From: Nigrospora sphaerica
Taxonomy: Eukaryota; Ascomycota; Sordariomycetes; Amphisphaeriales; Apiosporaceae
NCBI GenBank assembly: GCA_018287875.1
Contig: JAGVVL010000002.1
Location: 5,146,001 to 5,210,000 of the forward strand
Direction of reading: 5' to 3'
Length of the DNA: 64,000 bases
A model generated the notes under the pieces. That model made no database searches. It worked only from the letters and a program-made list of their open reading frames with translations, and was not told where the DNA came from. The translations under genes and the position numbers were made by a program. This document shows positions 23,216-34,812 of this stretch, piece after piece (the stretch's first letter is position 1; every line of letters starts with the position of its first letter).

Positions 23216-26200
23216 ATGGAGGACAAAAAGAACTCATCGGCCCCCCTCGCCGACTACTTTTGGATCGCCGGTATAGACAGCATCTCCTACCAGGACTTCG
23301 CCCCCCAGTCGACGCCGACGCATGTCGACTCGGTCATCGACGAGGATGGCGAGCCGGACGAGGAACCCCCCAACCGGGACTCGATCGCGAGCCCCCCGCC
23401 CCCGAGGACGGCCCGCCACTCGCGCCAGAACTCGGGCGGCAACAACCGCATGTCCAAGATGTCGATGCAGACCCTAGAAGAGACGGATGGCAATACGAGG
23501 AGCAATAGGAGCAGTGCCACGATTCGCGCGAACCCGCTTCCCGGCGCTGCCAGCCCCGACGGCTTCCCGGCCTTCTTAGAGAACTTCGACTTTGACAAGG
23601 CTCTGTTCAAGTTTGCTGCTGAGCGAGAGAATTTTCTCGAGGACCTCAGCTTCAGCGCCGGCGCTCGGACGAGCGCGCGACTGCCCATGGTCAACCCGAG
23701 GACCGAGCGGATCAAGGCCGACGCCTTGGCGAGCGGGCGGCTAAGCCCGCTGAAGAGCATACGGGGAAGTATTCGCGGGAGTATACGCCGGGGTATCAGT
23801 TTCAAGGACATGAACAGCGTGCGCCGGCAACCAACAACCCCCAAACCTGGTATGGACCCCCCTTGCAAGGCCGCCGAAATAATACCGCCGTCAGAGGCAA
23901 CTAACGCACCCACGACAGCATCTATCCGTACCACCAAGCGATTGAGCAACTACAACTCGGTCATTCCGCCCCCTGAGCCCCTGAATCTAGACCCGAACAT
24001 GCACCCCTTGAAGCGGCGCTTCGAGCCCGAACTGCTCGACCGCTACCCTCCTCGCGACGCCACCGAGGACCTGGCCCGACGGGGCCGGTTCCCGGACTAC
24101 GTGCCCATGTTCGCTTTTCCGAATGACATTCAGATCGTCTCCTCGGACGACAGGCCCCGGTCCACCTGGCACGGCTTCACCATGACGTCGGACGACAACT
24201 CCAAGATTTACGGCATCACCATCATCGTCTGGACGGCCGTGCCCGCCGATGTGGCCGAGGACATTGAGCGCAGGTGCGAGCAGTGGCGCCAGGCCCACAT
24301 GACGGAGGAGGAACGCGAACTGGCCGCGAGTCTGGGAGCCAGGCTTGCGGCCGAGCGGGCGCACTTGTCGCAACTTTTGGCCAAGCTACCGACTGTTCCA
24401 TCGGGCTCCGAGGCCCGAGACATGCTCGACGACCAGATCAGCACAGTAGAGGAGAAGATCAGCCTCATGACGGAGATGCTCCGGCCCCTGAGGCACGGGG
24501 CGGCCTCCAAAATTGATGGCCTGACGGCGGGCGAAAGTGGTTTATGGATGCCGCGAGCATTCGGCATTCTCGGAAGAGACGCCAGCCGGATCTCGTTCTG
24601 GAAGGACTGGCTCCGAGCCGTGGTTGTGCCCATGACGGACGGCACCATTCTCCGTGTTCCTCCGACTTCGCCCCGGGTGGGGAGGTGGCAGCCACTGGAA
24701 CGCTACGTTGTCAACCTCTGTGCCGAGGCCTTCAGCCCTCTCGGGTCCAAGACGCAGGTCGAGATTGGGGTGCGGGAACTGCGCCTGTACGCACGGAGGG
24801 AGGCCGAAAACGAGCTACCGAACGCTCGCAGCACGGATCTCTACGCGCTTTTCCGGTCGTTGTCCTTGGAAAACATGGTTGCTCTGTTCGAGTACGCCAT
24901 ATCCGAGTCACGCATCATCTTCCTGTCGTCGCATACGGCCATGCTGCACCTGGCATGCCACGCCATCGCCAGCTTGATGTACCCCCTCAAGTGGTCGAGC
25001 ATCTTCATTCCCATTCTTCCCGCTCGGCTGCTCTCGGCTCTGGATGCGCCATGCCCCTACATTGTGGGCATCGAGCGCCGGTACGACAACATCGAGCTGC
25101 CTGATGATGATTACGTCCTGGTCGACCTCGACAACGACACGATTGACGCGACGTCCCAGCCTCACCGCCTGCCCAAGCAGATTCGGCGCAAGCTGATGTC
25201 TCTGTTGCAAATCGCCGCGCCGCACGCGATTCGTTACGGTGTGCCGGCGGGGCCGCCCCCGTATGCCATCGAGTCGTTCCCGTACGATGCGTTCTCGGCC
25301 GAGAACAGTGCCATCTTCAACGAGAGGGCGACGCCGAGCACGCTGGGCAAGTGGGTCGCGCAGAACTCGTCTGCGTTTGGCGAAGCGGATTCACCCGAGA
25401 CGCCAAAAGCCCCCCTGTTCAACGTGTTTTCCCATGCGAAACCGCCAGGGACGGAACGTCCCACGACGAGCAAGTCGAACAAGACGAGTCCCCCGAACTC
25501 GCTGTCTCCCAGCTCGGACAACTTCCCGTCCATGCCCACGACGCCCATCTCGCGAAGCGACTCGGGCTTCTCCCAGGCGCAAACGCTAAAAGAGAAACGA
25601 TCCGGCACCTTCCACGAGGAGAAGGGGCGGCGAAGCTCTTCGTTCGGCCAGCCCCCGACGCACCGGCCGGCTATGCCCTTCCTGAACGGACACCAAACCA
25701 ACCTTTCCATCTCGGCCATATCGGTGGACTCCAAGTCATCGTATGGAGGCTACGCGCCGTCTACGTATGCGCAGTCCACGCTGGCGGCATCGACGGTGAT
25801 GCCGAATATGCTCATTCAGCCGGTGCGGAACACGGAAAGCACGGTTTGGGTCGAGGGCCACTGTTTTGGCTTCGAGGCCCACGATAATTTCTCGCTGTGC
25901 TCCGTCTGCGACGAGCGCGCCGAGGGAGATGGCATCTACAAGTGCTCAGGCTGCGCTGCCATTTCCCACGGACGCTGCCTGGGTTGTGTGTCGCTTGTAT
26001 GCCCGGTGGCCTTCAACGCGGACAAGGTGCGAGCCGCCTTTGTACGCTGCATGGCCAGCCTCCTTTTCACGTACCGAAAGTACCTGGGGCGGCCGTCCAA
26101 GGCGCAGAGGGCCTCGGGCCAGATGTATGCCTTCGACATGAGCGGCTTCATCAAGAGCTTGCCGTACGACCAGCAGGAGTACGCCGCCATGATGAAGGAG

Positions 26201-26730
26201 ACACAAAGTGAGTTCCAGCCACGGGTTCCCCGTCCCGGACTGCCGACTGACCCCATCATCTAGCATTCAATGAGTTTATTCACGAGCGCGAGACGGCGCC
26301 GGGCACTTCTCCCGCCATTCAGCTCTTCGACGAGGTCATCATGGCCAAGAAGGCGAGGGGCCGGTCGGGTCTCACCGGTCTTTCGCGACTCTCGACGATC
26401 CGGGCGTCGCACGGGCTTTCACACAACGGGCCCGGCATGCAGGCGCCGAGGGGGGCCAAGGTCCCGCAGGGCTTCCTGAATGACAACAGCGAGCACATCT
26501 GGCGGACGGCGTCGGTGCCGGTGCCGAACGCGGGGTTCGCGGGCGACTACCGGGCGGTCACGACGCGGATACCACTGCGGCTGGACCCTTCGTTTATGAA
26601 GGAGCCGCGCGCCTTTGAAGGCGTGCCGCCGCCCGAGCAACGCAAGAGGGGCCTCATCCGAAAGCAAGTGCCCAGCATGATGATGGTCACGTCTCCCATA
26701 TCTCCCACGTCGTCGAACGGCTCCCTCTAA
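23216..26730 (+). CDS. DENN-domain protein with internal C1-like zinc finger
   Basis: Two exons, 23216-26207 and 26264-26730, with a 56-nt intron (gtgagt ... ctag); 1152 residues. The start region (ADYFWIAGIDSISY) is typical of fungal AEX-3/DENN proteins. The tripartite DENN module is visible: uDENN around 275-350 (YVPMFAFPNDIQIV, HGFTMTSDDNSKIYG), a charged helical insert (about 350-430), and cDENN about 510-660 (ENMVALFEYAISESRIIFLSS, YPLKWSSIFIPILP, PYIVGIE). After a disordered Ser/Pro stretch comes a Cys/His-rich C1-like finger at about 881-930 (HCFGFEAHDNFSLCSVC, CSGCAAISHGRCLGC), then a dDENN-like segment crossing the intron. DENN proteins activate Rab GTPases in membrane traffic; C1 domains bind lipids or partners. 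The specific Rab is unknown. The gene sits alone downstream of the 8.2-kb gene-poor region. Confidence 0.9.
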
Positions 26731-27453
26731 AGGGCAGGGGTCGCCCCGGAAGCGACACAGGATCAGTACAGCATTTGCGCGCAGCGACACCTGATTTAGT
26801 TTGACACGTTAGACCCTACTACACTGTACCACTAGCAACCAAGGGAGCCACCATACCAGCATTTCGAGGCGTTTGTTACAGCACATATTACACGCGTCAT
26901 TTTTACGGCGCAGTTGTTCCCTGCGGCGGGTTGCGGGCAGGGCGTTGCGTTCGTCCGCGTCGGAAGAGAAGGAGAGGGGGAAACCCAAGTAGAGGGGGTT
27001 CAAAGACAGGACAGGGGAAGACCCCCAACCCCCCGGGGAGGGTATTGAATATGCCAGGCCATGAACTCGTATCTCTACCTCGGTCCCGCAGACCGAGAGG
27101 ACAGAGGGAAAGGGGCGGCGACGAGACGCGCAGCCGTGAGGGCAACCTCGAGGCATGGTCCACGGACTTTTTGTTCGATTAATATGGAAGGGCTACGCCA
27201 ATCCTTTGGTTCTTCTGACATACGTGATGGTGAAACCGCTTTTTGCTTATTTGCTGTCCTTCAAGTGGGGGGTATAATACTCTTGCTCGTACTACGACAC
27301 GCGTGATGTGTTGGGCTTTTGGTTTGGGGGGTGAGACGTAGGTGCCTGCTCATGAGAGCTTCCGACTCCAATCTCGAACAAAAGCACATTGGACGTCCGG
27401 AGGCGACTTGGCATTCCCCCGACAATTCCGCTGCTCCCGGAAGAGAGCAGGAG
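26731..27453. other. Convergent intergenic spacer, DENN gene to YPI1
   Basis: A 723-bp spacer between two converging genes. It should contain both 3' untranslated regions. No gene or notable repeat was seen. Confidence 0.5.
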
Positions 27454-28041
27454 TTATGTCGCCGGCCTCTTCTCCCCATGGCCCGAGCCTTCGGGCCCCG
27501 TGTCCCGGTTGTTGGAGGGCCGGGGTTTCGGCTGCTTCTCGTAGGCATTCGGGCTCGGTCGCCGCCTCGGCCGCTTCCCGCGGTCGTGGCCATGCCCGTG
27601 CCCGTGCCCGTGACCCTCGCCGCCACAGTCGCCGTCGTGGTGGCGGTGATGGCGATCGTCGCCGCCGCCGCGTCCCTTGGCCTTGGCCTTGCCCTTGCCG
27701 GCGCGATCGGCGTCGCCGGCGTCCGAGTCGTCGTGGTCGTCCGAGGACGAGTCGTCCGACGACGAAGAGGACTCGTCGCTGCTCTCGCCGACGGCGCGCG
27801 TCGGGTGGTAGATGCAGCAGACCTTGCTGCTCTTGCGGCCGAGGCCCTCGTTGTCGACGACGCCCTCGGCCCACTGCACGTGCGGCCCGCGCCCCGCGCG
27901 CGCCCCGCGCAGCCGGAGGATCGTCGGCGCTGCCGCCGACCCCTCGCCCTGGTTGCCCACACCCGCCGGCGCCTGCGTCGCCATCTGCGTCACCGTCTGC
28001 GCCCCCGAGGCCCCGCCGTCGCTCGGCCGGGCGGTTTGCAT
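27454..28041 (-). CDS. YPI1: Type 1 protein phosphatase inhibitor (inhibitor-3 family)
   Basis: Single-exon gene of 195 residues. The conserved core of the PPP1R11/inhibitor-3/YPI1 family is intact at about 53-80: [20 protein letters not shown] followed by VCCIYH. The V-x-W motif binds the RVxF groove of protein phosphatase 1, and the Cys pair is part of the metal-linked inhibitory segment. In yeast Ypi1 acts with Glc7 in the nucleus and influences glycogen metabolism, ion homeostasis and mitotic progression. The rest is disordered: an acidic Ser/Asp run (about 88-110), a Lys/Gly linker, and a His-rich stretch with [10 protein letters not shown] (about 145-155) that could bind metal. Nothing suggests an intron. 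The upstream region to 28869 belongs to its promoter. Confidence 0.92.
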   Translation of the reverse strand: MQTARPSDGGASGAQTVTQMATQAPAGVGNQGEGSAAAPTILRLRGARAGRGPHVQWAEGVVDNEGLGRKSSKVCCIYHPTRAVGESSDESSSSSDDSSSDDHDDSDAGDADRAGKGKAKAKGRGGGDDRHHRHHDGDCGGEGHGHGHGHGHDRGKRPRRRPSPNAYEKQPKPRPSNNRDTGPEGSGHGEKRPAT

Positions 28042-28869
28042 CTTCGGTTGGCGGGAAGGGGTTCGCTGGCCAGGGTTGCCCGTTGCCCTTGCTTTCTTCT
28101 TCTTTTTTCGGTGGGCGCGCCTACGGACTACGGTTGTCGTCGGGTTTTTCGTGGGTCGTCGTCGCGGTGGAGGGAGAGGGAGAAACGAGGGGCAATGAGG
28201 CTGCTTTTCTCTCTTCCCGTTTGTCTCCTTCGATACCAGACGTCGAGGGTGGGGTGGGGGTGTTTATTGCGGCTCCGGCGACCGAAGTCGGGCGCGCGTG
28301 GGGGGCTCTACTCCCGGCCGGCCGAGCGGGTTCAATGTCGTTTCTTTGGTGGGTGGGAGTGTGTTTTTCGTCGTCGTCGTCGTTTTGGGAGCGAGGGCGG
28401 GGAGGGACGAGTTGGGAGGATGGATGGAGTTGGGGGAGATATAGACGTCAAAAAGCGGTCGATTGCGATGGGAAGGGGAGGGGCCGTTCCGTTTGTTAAT
28501 CATCCCAAGGCTTTTCCCCGCGGTGGATTGGGGTTGATTAGTCGATAAGAGACTAGAAGCCACGCTTGGCAGGGGTCCGTCGACGTGCATGGAAACTGCG
28601 AAACCCGGGGGGTTCATCAGGCGCCTGCCTTAATAGACAGTTACTTCACCCGACGAACTGTTTGACCCCCGCCCCCCAAGTACTGACTTCTGGGTGGTGC
28701 GTCCACTGGGTTCGGATGCATCAATACTTGTATACATTTACTTATCATACGCGGAACAACATGGTATTCACAGCAGCATCATGGTGGTATCTATTTCCAT
28801 ACGCCGCTATTGTGACTTGTGATGAGTAGCTAAGTCAGTGAACCCTCCCCCTCAAGTCAAGTGCCGTGT
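28042..28869. other. Intergenic region, YPI1 promoter side
   Basis: An 828-bp spacer in tandem minus-strand orientation: the 3' end of the dehydrogenase gene lies to the right and the YPI1 start to the left. G-rich on the + strand near 28200-28500. The open frame running through from 27319 on the + strand is a GC-driven shadow of YPI1. Confidence 0.5.
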
Positions 28870-30056
28870 TCACTTTTTCAGACCCGTCATCCTCAAACTC
28901 TCCTCCCACAGCTTTTCCTCGGTCGGGGGGTCGAAAGCGTGGGGCGCGTAGCCGCCGTCGGCGACACCGGCGTCGGGGGCCACCGGGAGCCCTTCTGCGA
29001 CGTCCTCGAGGTAGATGCCGCCCTTGCCCTCCAGCTCGGGAGCGACGGCGGCCCAGACGGTGGTGGCGGCGCCCTGGGCGGGGTTCTTGAGGACGCGCCG
29101 GACGGGGTCGCTCTCGAACATGTCGAGCGACGACAGGTGGCGGACGATGCCCGTGAGGATGCCGCCCGGGTGCACGCTGAGGGCCCGCACCGCGCCGCCG
29201 CCGCCGCCGCCGTAGCGCCGGTCGAGCGCGTTGGCGAAAAGCACGTTGGCCAGCTTGGACTGCGCGTACGCCGTCATCGGCTCGTACCCCCGCCGCGCAA
29301 AGTCCAGGTCCTCGAGGTCCAGTGTCGTGCCTCGGTGCGCCGACGACGCTACCACGACGACGCGGCTGGCGAATGTTGGGCTTGACGAAGCAACGAGGGC
29401 ATCCCGGAGCAGATGGAAGAGCAGGAAGTGGCCTGGTTCGTTGGGGTGCCCTGGTTAGAGGGGTTCCGAAAGAGGGTGCGGGGGAAGAAGGACGTACCCA
29501 GATGGTTGGTGCCGAATTGCAACTCAAAGCCATCTTTTGTTTTCCCCTCGGGAGTGGTGGAGATCCCTTTACAGGTGGGTAAGCTCGGGCTCTCCAGCGG
29601 AACGACGGGTGATATCCCTTTTTCTTTTCACCGGGGTAGGGGAGAGCAGGAACTCGTACCGGCGTTGTTGATAAGGACGTTCAGTCGGCCGCCGCTTTTC
29701 TGCAGGAACTCGGCGGCGGCGGCGCGGACGCTGTCCAGCGAGCCCAGGTCCAACTCGACGATGTCGACGCGGCCCGGCTTGCCATCACCGGCGATCTCGC
29801 GGGCCAGCTCGGCGCCCTGCGCGCCGTTGCGCGCCGTAATGTAGACATCGGCGCCCGTGAGGTGGAGCGCCCGCGCCGTCTCGAGCCCGAGCCCGCCGCG
29901 CGATACGCCCGTCACGAGCACCACTCGGCCCCGCCACTCACTGCTGTCCACGAGGCCCAGGTCCTCGATGACCTGGGTCGCCGTCGGCCGGCCGTCCCCG
30001 GGGCCGCCGAGGTTCTCGGGCTTGTGCGCTTCTGCGTAACGGGCGAGGCGGGTCAT
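28870..30056 (-). CDS. Short-chain dehydrogenase/reductase (WWOX/retinol dehydrogenase-like)
   Basis: Three exons, 30056-29660, 29566-29498 and 29432-28870; phases match and give 342 residues. The Rossmann cofactor motif TGVSRGGLG is at 49-57, the NNAG motif (130-133) is rebuilt across intron 1, and the catalytic YAQSK is at 211-215 with the partner Ser in VASSAHRG (about 185-186). The segment FELQFGTNHLGHFLL is typical of the WWOX/RDH-type classical SDR subgroup, which uses NAD(P)(H) to oxidise or reduce alcohols and ketones. The substrate cannot be read from sequence. There is no signal peptide, so it is probably cytosolic. No polyketide or peptide synthetase genes lie nearby, so a secondary-metabolite role is not supported by context. 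Confidence 0.88.
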
Positions 30057-31033
30057 GTTGATAGATGGATGCTTTGGATCTGGGGGTTCAGTACTAGGGT
30101 TCTAGCGATGTTTGTCTTTCCACTGGCCTTGGACCGGCTGCTTTGGCAAGTATATACACTCGGCCCATTGAAGGCGCGGCATTCCTGAGGTACGATCCAT
30201 GAATGTCCAAGACAGGGGGCCTACCGGTTACCCCGCCATTACCCCAAGCACGTTATCCCAATAGTGACAGAAATTGGCCATTCTGTTTAAACCTTAATCA
30301 GACCAGTTAGCGCACGCGAATATAGCTTCGGGGCTGGGGAAAACTTACAAATACACCACATTAAAAGTATGGTATATGGAGCTTATAGTAGTTTCAACCA
30401 TTTATGCCTTGTGCTAGTGGGTCGGCGCTTAGTCGAAACTATTGAGATATTGCAACGCCCTGTCAACATATAGTATCTTGGCAGGTTCCAAAACAACGGC
30501 TTGGATTATTCAGCCAGTCCTATTTGTAAGCTTGCACGAACACGATCCTTGGCCCGGACCCTTGCTTCGGCACTTATACTTTCAGAACCCTAGCCGTACC
30601 CCAGCTGTTCACCGCTGAGTTGCGAATAGCGGGGGCTGCTGAGTAATCTCGGCCAGTTGTGACACCCCGAACCCGACGTTCGGGCCCGTTACAGCGGGAT
30701 GCGCCGGCCACACCTGGGCCAGCTGGGGCGGGCTTTGAGGTCCGAGCCAAACTTTTTACAACCACGACGAAAAGAATTCCTTGGCCCCAAGAGATCGCCT
30801 GCGGGCGGGTTCCGCCATCCCGCCCCTCGGCGTCTAGCCCTCCCTCGTGGTCGATCAGATCATACGACGGACTTGTCGACAATCACCAACTGGTCCAATT
30901 GTAGCTCCAGCTTCCTGGAGGGTGGTGTCGCCAAGTTCGATGCCTGGGAAGATACCATCGGTCGTGAAAGGATATGGGTCTTGGAAAGTTTTCTAGTTGT
31001 CCAGTACACGAGACAGGCCACCCCCACCGGCGG
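30057..31033. other. Intergenic, AT-richer spacer
   Basis: A 977-bp spacer between two minus-strand genes; it should hold the dehydrogenase promoter and the GEP3 3' end. The part from about 30230 to 30560 is visibly AT-richer than the rest of the window, with no open frame of note. It could be an old decayed repeat, but I see no terminal repeats or coding remnant. Confidence 0.45.
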
Positions 31034-33455
31034 CTAGAACGAGCCGGCGGCCTCGCGCTCCCGTCTGCGTTGTTTCTCGAGCTTCTTCTGGCCCTTCATG
31101 CTCTTTCTTGGCCGCGACCGCTGGTGCGCCGCTGTGACGCGGGGCTTATTCAGTAGCCATCCGTTCATAGGCCGCCGGACGTCAATGAATTTGCCCTCGG
31201 GGCTATACACGTCCACGATGGGCCAGTTCAGCTCGCCGTCGATCCGTTCCGGCGCCGGCACCGGCGCCAGCGTGGGCCCCGACTTCTTGGCCGGGTCCTC
31301 GCCAAGCGCCTCGAGGCGCTCCAGGGCCGAGACCGTTTCGTCAGTCTCGGGAGCCGAGGCTGCGTCCACCGCAGCCGGCGAGATGCTCGGGCCCTCAAAA
31401 GATTCGGCGGACGGTTCCTTCTGTGGCTCCAGAGAGTCGGCCATCTTGAGGAAATCGGCGGTAGATGCCACTGACGCTCCTGCAGGGTCGACCTCCTTGG
31501 GCGGCGGCGCATAGAGATCCTTTGTGCGCACCTGTGCCACCAACTCCACCCAGCCAACACCTTCGATCAGTATGTCGGCGGCCATGACGCGCCACGACAG
31601 TCTCTCCACCTTGAATCCCATCAGGTTCTTGTTCGTGACAGGCCCGGCTCGCTCCCGCGTGACGTCCCACTTCAGCGGAAACGACCCGGCCAACTTTATC
31701 GTCTCCCCGGTGCCCGGCGCAGCAATGGTCTCCACGTTGAGCTCACTGGTCTGCCCTTGGATCTCCACGGCCTTCTCCGTCCGGGTCAGGTGCGGCTTGA
31801 TGGGCGTGAAGGCGTAAGACATGACAATGGGTCCCGGCACGCGCGGGGTTATGCGGATCAGTCCACCCAAGAGAAGCGACTGGCCTTGTTTGATGACGAT
31901 TTGCTCGGGGACGATGCGGGAGCGCATGACCAGGTCCAGGCGGTTCTCATCCCTGACGTAATTCTCGAGCCCGGTGCGCTCCAACCCGGGCAGGTCAATG
32001 AGTTCGCCTCTTCCATTTCCGAACGGGACGCGGATGGGTGAAGCCGTAGTACCTGGCAGGTCCGAGACTAGGGGCATTTGGGGGTACTGGGTTTCAGGCG
32101 GAGCAGGAGGTAGGAGCGAGTACTCGTCGAGGCCCGGGTCGTCCACCCTTTCGATGACGCTGTTGGCAAGGTCGGTGTTGACGGGTTCGGGCGGAGGCTG
32201 AGCCTTCTCAGTACCGTCTTTGCCGTACATGTCGACGGAAATTTGGTGCTCGGTCGGAATCCAGTCCATGCGCCCTTTGGGGAATACGGCTTCGAAAAGC
32301 TGGCTCTTGCCGACATTGACCTTGCCTACCATCCAGCCTGCGCCGCCCCGCCGCCAGATTTCTTCTTTGAGCTCTTTTGTCCACCAACTCCTCCGGGAGC
32401 TCACGCACCGGACGTTGCCGAGGCGCAGGTCCTTTCCGGCACGTCCAAGCTCCTCCCGAAGCACCTCCCTCAGATAGGGCAGCAAGCGGTCGACCTGGGG
32501 TTTGGTAGGGGCGAGCAAGTCGGACCTCGTGATGACGAAACTCATTTCCGTCTTTTGGCCGTGGTAGAAGCGGCCAGTGGAGGAACGCCGGTTCTTGGTT
32601 CGCAAGGGCATGAGGTCCAGCAGCGTGTGGATTCTCGGCAGGATGGACATGGGGAAGTCGGCGGCGTCCAGAATGTGGTATACATGGTTGTACTTGTACG
32701 GGGACTCGTCGAGCGTATCTTTTATCGAGTCCACGGTGGGATGGTAGATCGACTTTCCGACCGAGTGGTGGAGGAGGCCGTGGCATCGGTCACATAGCGG
32801 CGCTTTCGGGGGTTTTTCCGGGGCTGCGACAATGTCAATCACGGGTGTCGGGGCGAGTAGATCGGGGGCCGGGGGGGCATGACGCACGTTTATCTCCTAG
32901 TTGGGGTTCTGTCGGTACGACTATGGGAGCAGGCTCGCCGGCCTTGGTCGCGGCAGAAACCTCCTCGTCGGGTTTGAAGCCGAGCTTCTCTAACTCGGCC
33001 GGACCCAAGCGTTCGAGGGCCGCTTGATAGACCAAATCCTCCTCGCGCGGCGCGCGGGTCTCGGCCTTCTTGAATTTCGGCGGTTCGATGCCAAGGTACT
33101 GGCGCACCGCCTTCCTCTCCAAGTCAAAGTAGCCGGGTTGGTCAGGGCCGGTCGTTTGCGACAGGGCTCCGCAGCCTGAACACTGCATCGGGAGCTTGCG
33201 AATCGGGACCAGGGCCGGGGCGGACTGCGCCGGAGCCGCCGCCGCTGCCCCGCCTTCGGCCTGTGTCTGCAGTCCGCGACAGCCTAGCCTCCATGGCAAC
33301 GTGCGCTTGGGGGGGTTTCTGCTGGGCCTGCAGGTGAGTCCTTGACGGCTGGTGCCGAGGCGGGGACATAGGAAAAGAGGGATCTGCCAGGTCGCGGAGC
33401 ACTCGGTCGTGCGCAGCGCCGTGCTGAGCCAGCGCGAGGAGAGAGCGCGGTGCAT
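31034..33455 (-). CDS. GEP3: Mitochondrial circularly permuted GTPase (YqeH/NOA1-like)
   Basis: Two exons, 33455-32888 and 32823-31034, joined over a 64-nt intron (gtgcgt ... gcag); 785 residues. Without this intron the gene looks frameshifted at about 32890. After a basic presequence starting MHRALSSRWLSTAL comes a split four-Cys zinc site, C92-x2-C95 and C200-x2-C203. The GTPase motifs appear in permuted order: G4 TRSD (about 288-291), then P-loop GKVNVGKS (356-363), then DLPGTT and DLPGLE (G2/G3). This order defines the YqeH/MTG3/GEP3 family. Yeast Gep3/Mtg3 is needed for assembly of the mitochondrial small ribosomal subunit. The start at 33455 is chosen for the presequence; the frame stays open upstream to 33584. 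Head-to-head with MRP49. Confidence 0.93.
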
Positions 33456-33902
33456 AGTCGGACTGGCTGGACCGCGGCGCCAGAGCACGCGAATGTGTCT
33501 GTGTCGGAGTTGCGAGATGTTAGAATCCACCGAGTTGTAAAGGTAGAGGTTTGGCGAGTGGCGACGGCGGCGATGCAAGTACACACGGTAGTACTAACTT
33601 CTAGCGTGCACGACCTTCGTTATAAAGCGCCTGACCTCATCGCCGCTCGCATAACCTCAACTTTTTTTCGCTTATCGGCAGGGCGATAAGGACGACGTGA
33701 AGCTTCCAGGACGTGCGCTAAAGGGAAGCCGCCCCCCCGGCACCTGTTTTCTGGGGTGGAGGGGACAAAACCGACAGGGGATCAAATCTCGGACCGCCCG
33801 CCCCAGCGGCAACCTCGAAATTTCCAATACCGGGCAGCCGATGCGCGCGCCCGCCGACCCTTTCCCCATTCCCCGACCACGCGACCGCCCGCAGCCGCAA
33901 CC
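33456..33902. promoter_or_regulatory. Shared divergent promoter of GEP3 and MRP49
   Basis: Only 447 bp separate the two start codons, so the two mitochondrial-translation genes probably share a promoter region. A TATAAA string is present at 33621-33626. No other known element was identified with confidence. Confidence 0.5.
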
Positions 33903-34812
33903 ATGGTGAACCCCGGCAAGCGCATGAACATTCTGAAGGCCGTAAGTCCCGGAACCGGCGGGGCCGAAACTGCGTCGTCGACTACTGGCTGACCACTCTT
34001 CTGCAGAAGGTACACCCGGCCCGCCCCCCGGCACCGCAAAGCTCTACGCGCGCGCTCGCTCGCTCTACTCCCGTGCCATTCTCCTTGCGTGCGATGCTGA
34101 CCGACCGCCCTCTCCCCTGCAGCTGCTGAGCTTGCGCCACGGCCCCGGTGCCGCCCTCCTGCCGTCCGAGATCAGCCGGATACATCTGGATTTCGCGTTG
34201 AGGTGGAATGACGGCCACCTCGGGCCCAGGTACGTATAACCCCCCCCCCTCCCCGGGCGGATCCCCCGTGTGTCCGCCGCGCCGCTAAAGCACCGCGCGC
34301 ACCCCGCCGGCAGGAAATTCTGGAAGGACTGTCTACCACGCCTCAAGTTCTGGAACCCGGCAACGCCCATGGTGGTGAATCGGTCGTCCAATAACGCCGG
34401 CCCGGCCGTCATGTCCATCTACTTCCGGCAGGCGGCGGCGGGGGCGCACCCTGGCGGCGGCAAGAGCAGCAGCAGCAGCAGCCAGACGCTGCTCGCGGGC
34501 CAGCCGCAGTCGAGCACGACGGGCGCGTTCCCGGCGCCGCCGCCAGCCGAGGGCGAGCGCGTCGTCACCATCGACATGAAGCACGTGCCCTCGGACGCCA
34601 TCCTCGCCGACTTCCTGCAGAAGACGGGCGCCACGCCCGTCCAGGCCACGGCCGATGAGCTGGCCGAGATGCGCCAGATCGAGGAGCTGCGCGAGCGCGC
34701 CGCCGTCGACCGCGCCATCATGAAGAAGTTCATCGACGACCGCCGCAACCGCGAGGCCCTACTCAACAAGGCCAAGGCCGAGGCCGAGGCCATCCGTCTG
34801 GCCAACCAGTAA
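33903..34812 (+). CDS. MRP49: Mitochondrial large-subunit ribosomal protein mL61 (L51/S25/CI-B8 domain)
   Basis: Proposed exons 33903-33941, 34007-34009 (3 nt), 34123-34229 and 34314-34812; 215 residues. The conserved fold is in the first 75 residues: LLSLRHGPGAALLPSEISRI, HLGPRKFWKDCLPRLKFWNP and TPMVVNR. This thioredoxin-like domain also occurs in complex I subunit B8; in fungi it marks Mrp49/mL61 of the mitoribosome large subunit. A Ser/Gly/Pro-rich linker and a C-terminal charged helix rich in Ala, Glu and Arg follow, an extension common in filamentous fungi. Introns 1 and 2 each have their own GCTGAC branch point and ctgcag acceptor, which leaves a one-codon (Lys) microexon. If it is skipped, one Lys is lost and the frame stays. 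Confidence 0.88.

Noticed and set aside
27319..28548. Two overlapping open frames of about 400 residues on the + strand over YPI1
   Set aside because: Both are shadows of the GC-rich, repetitive YPI1 frame; the minus strand carries the recognisable PP1-inhibitor core.
30230..30560. AT-richer patch as a RIP-mutated transposon
   Set aside because: Too short, with no repeats or coding remnant visible; composition alone is not enough.
32824..32887. Apparent frameshift that would make GEP3 a pseudogene or two genes
   Set aside because: A 64-nt intron with gtgcgt donor, TTGAC-like branch region and gcag acceptor removes the break exactly and restores the family's PLCDRCH motif.
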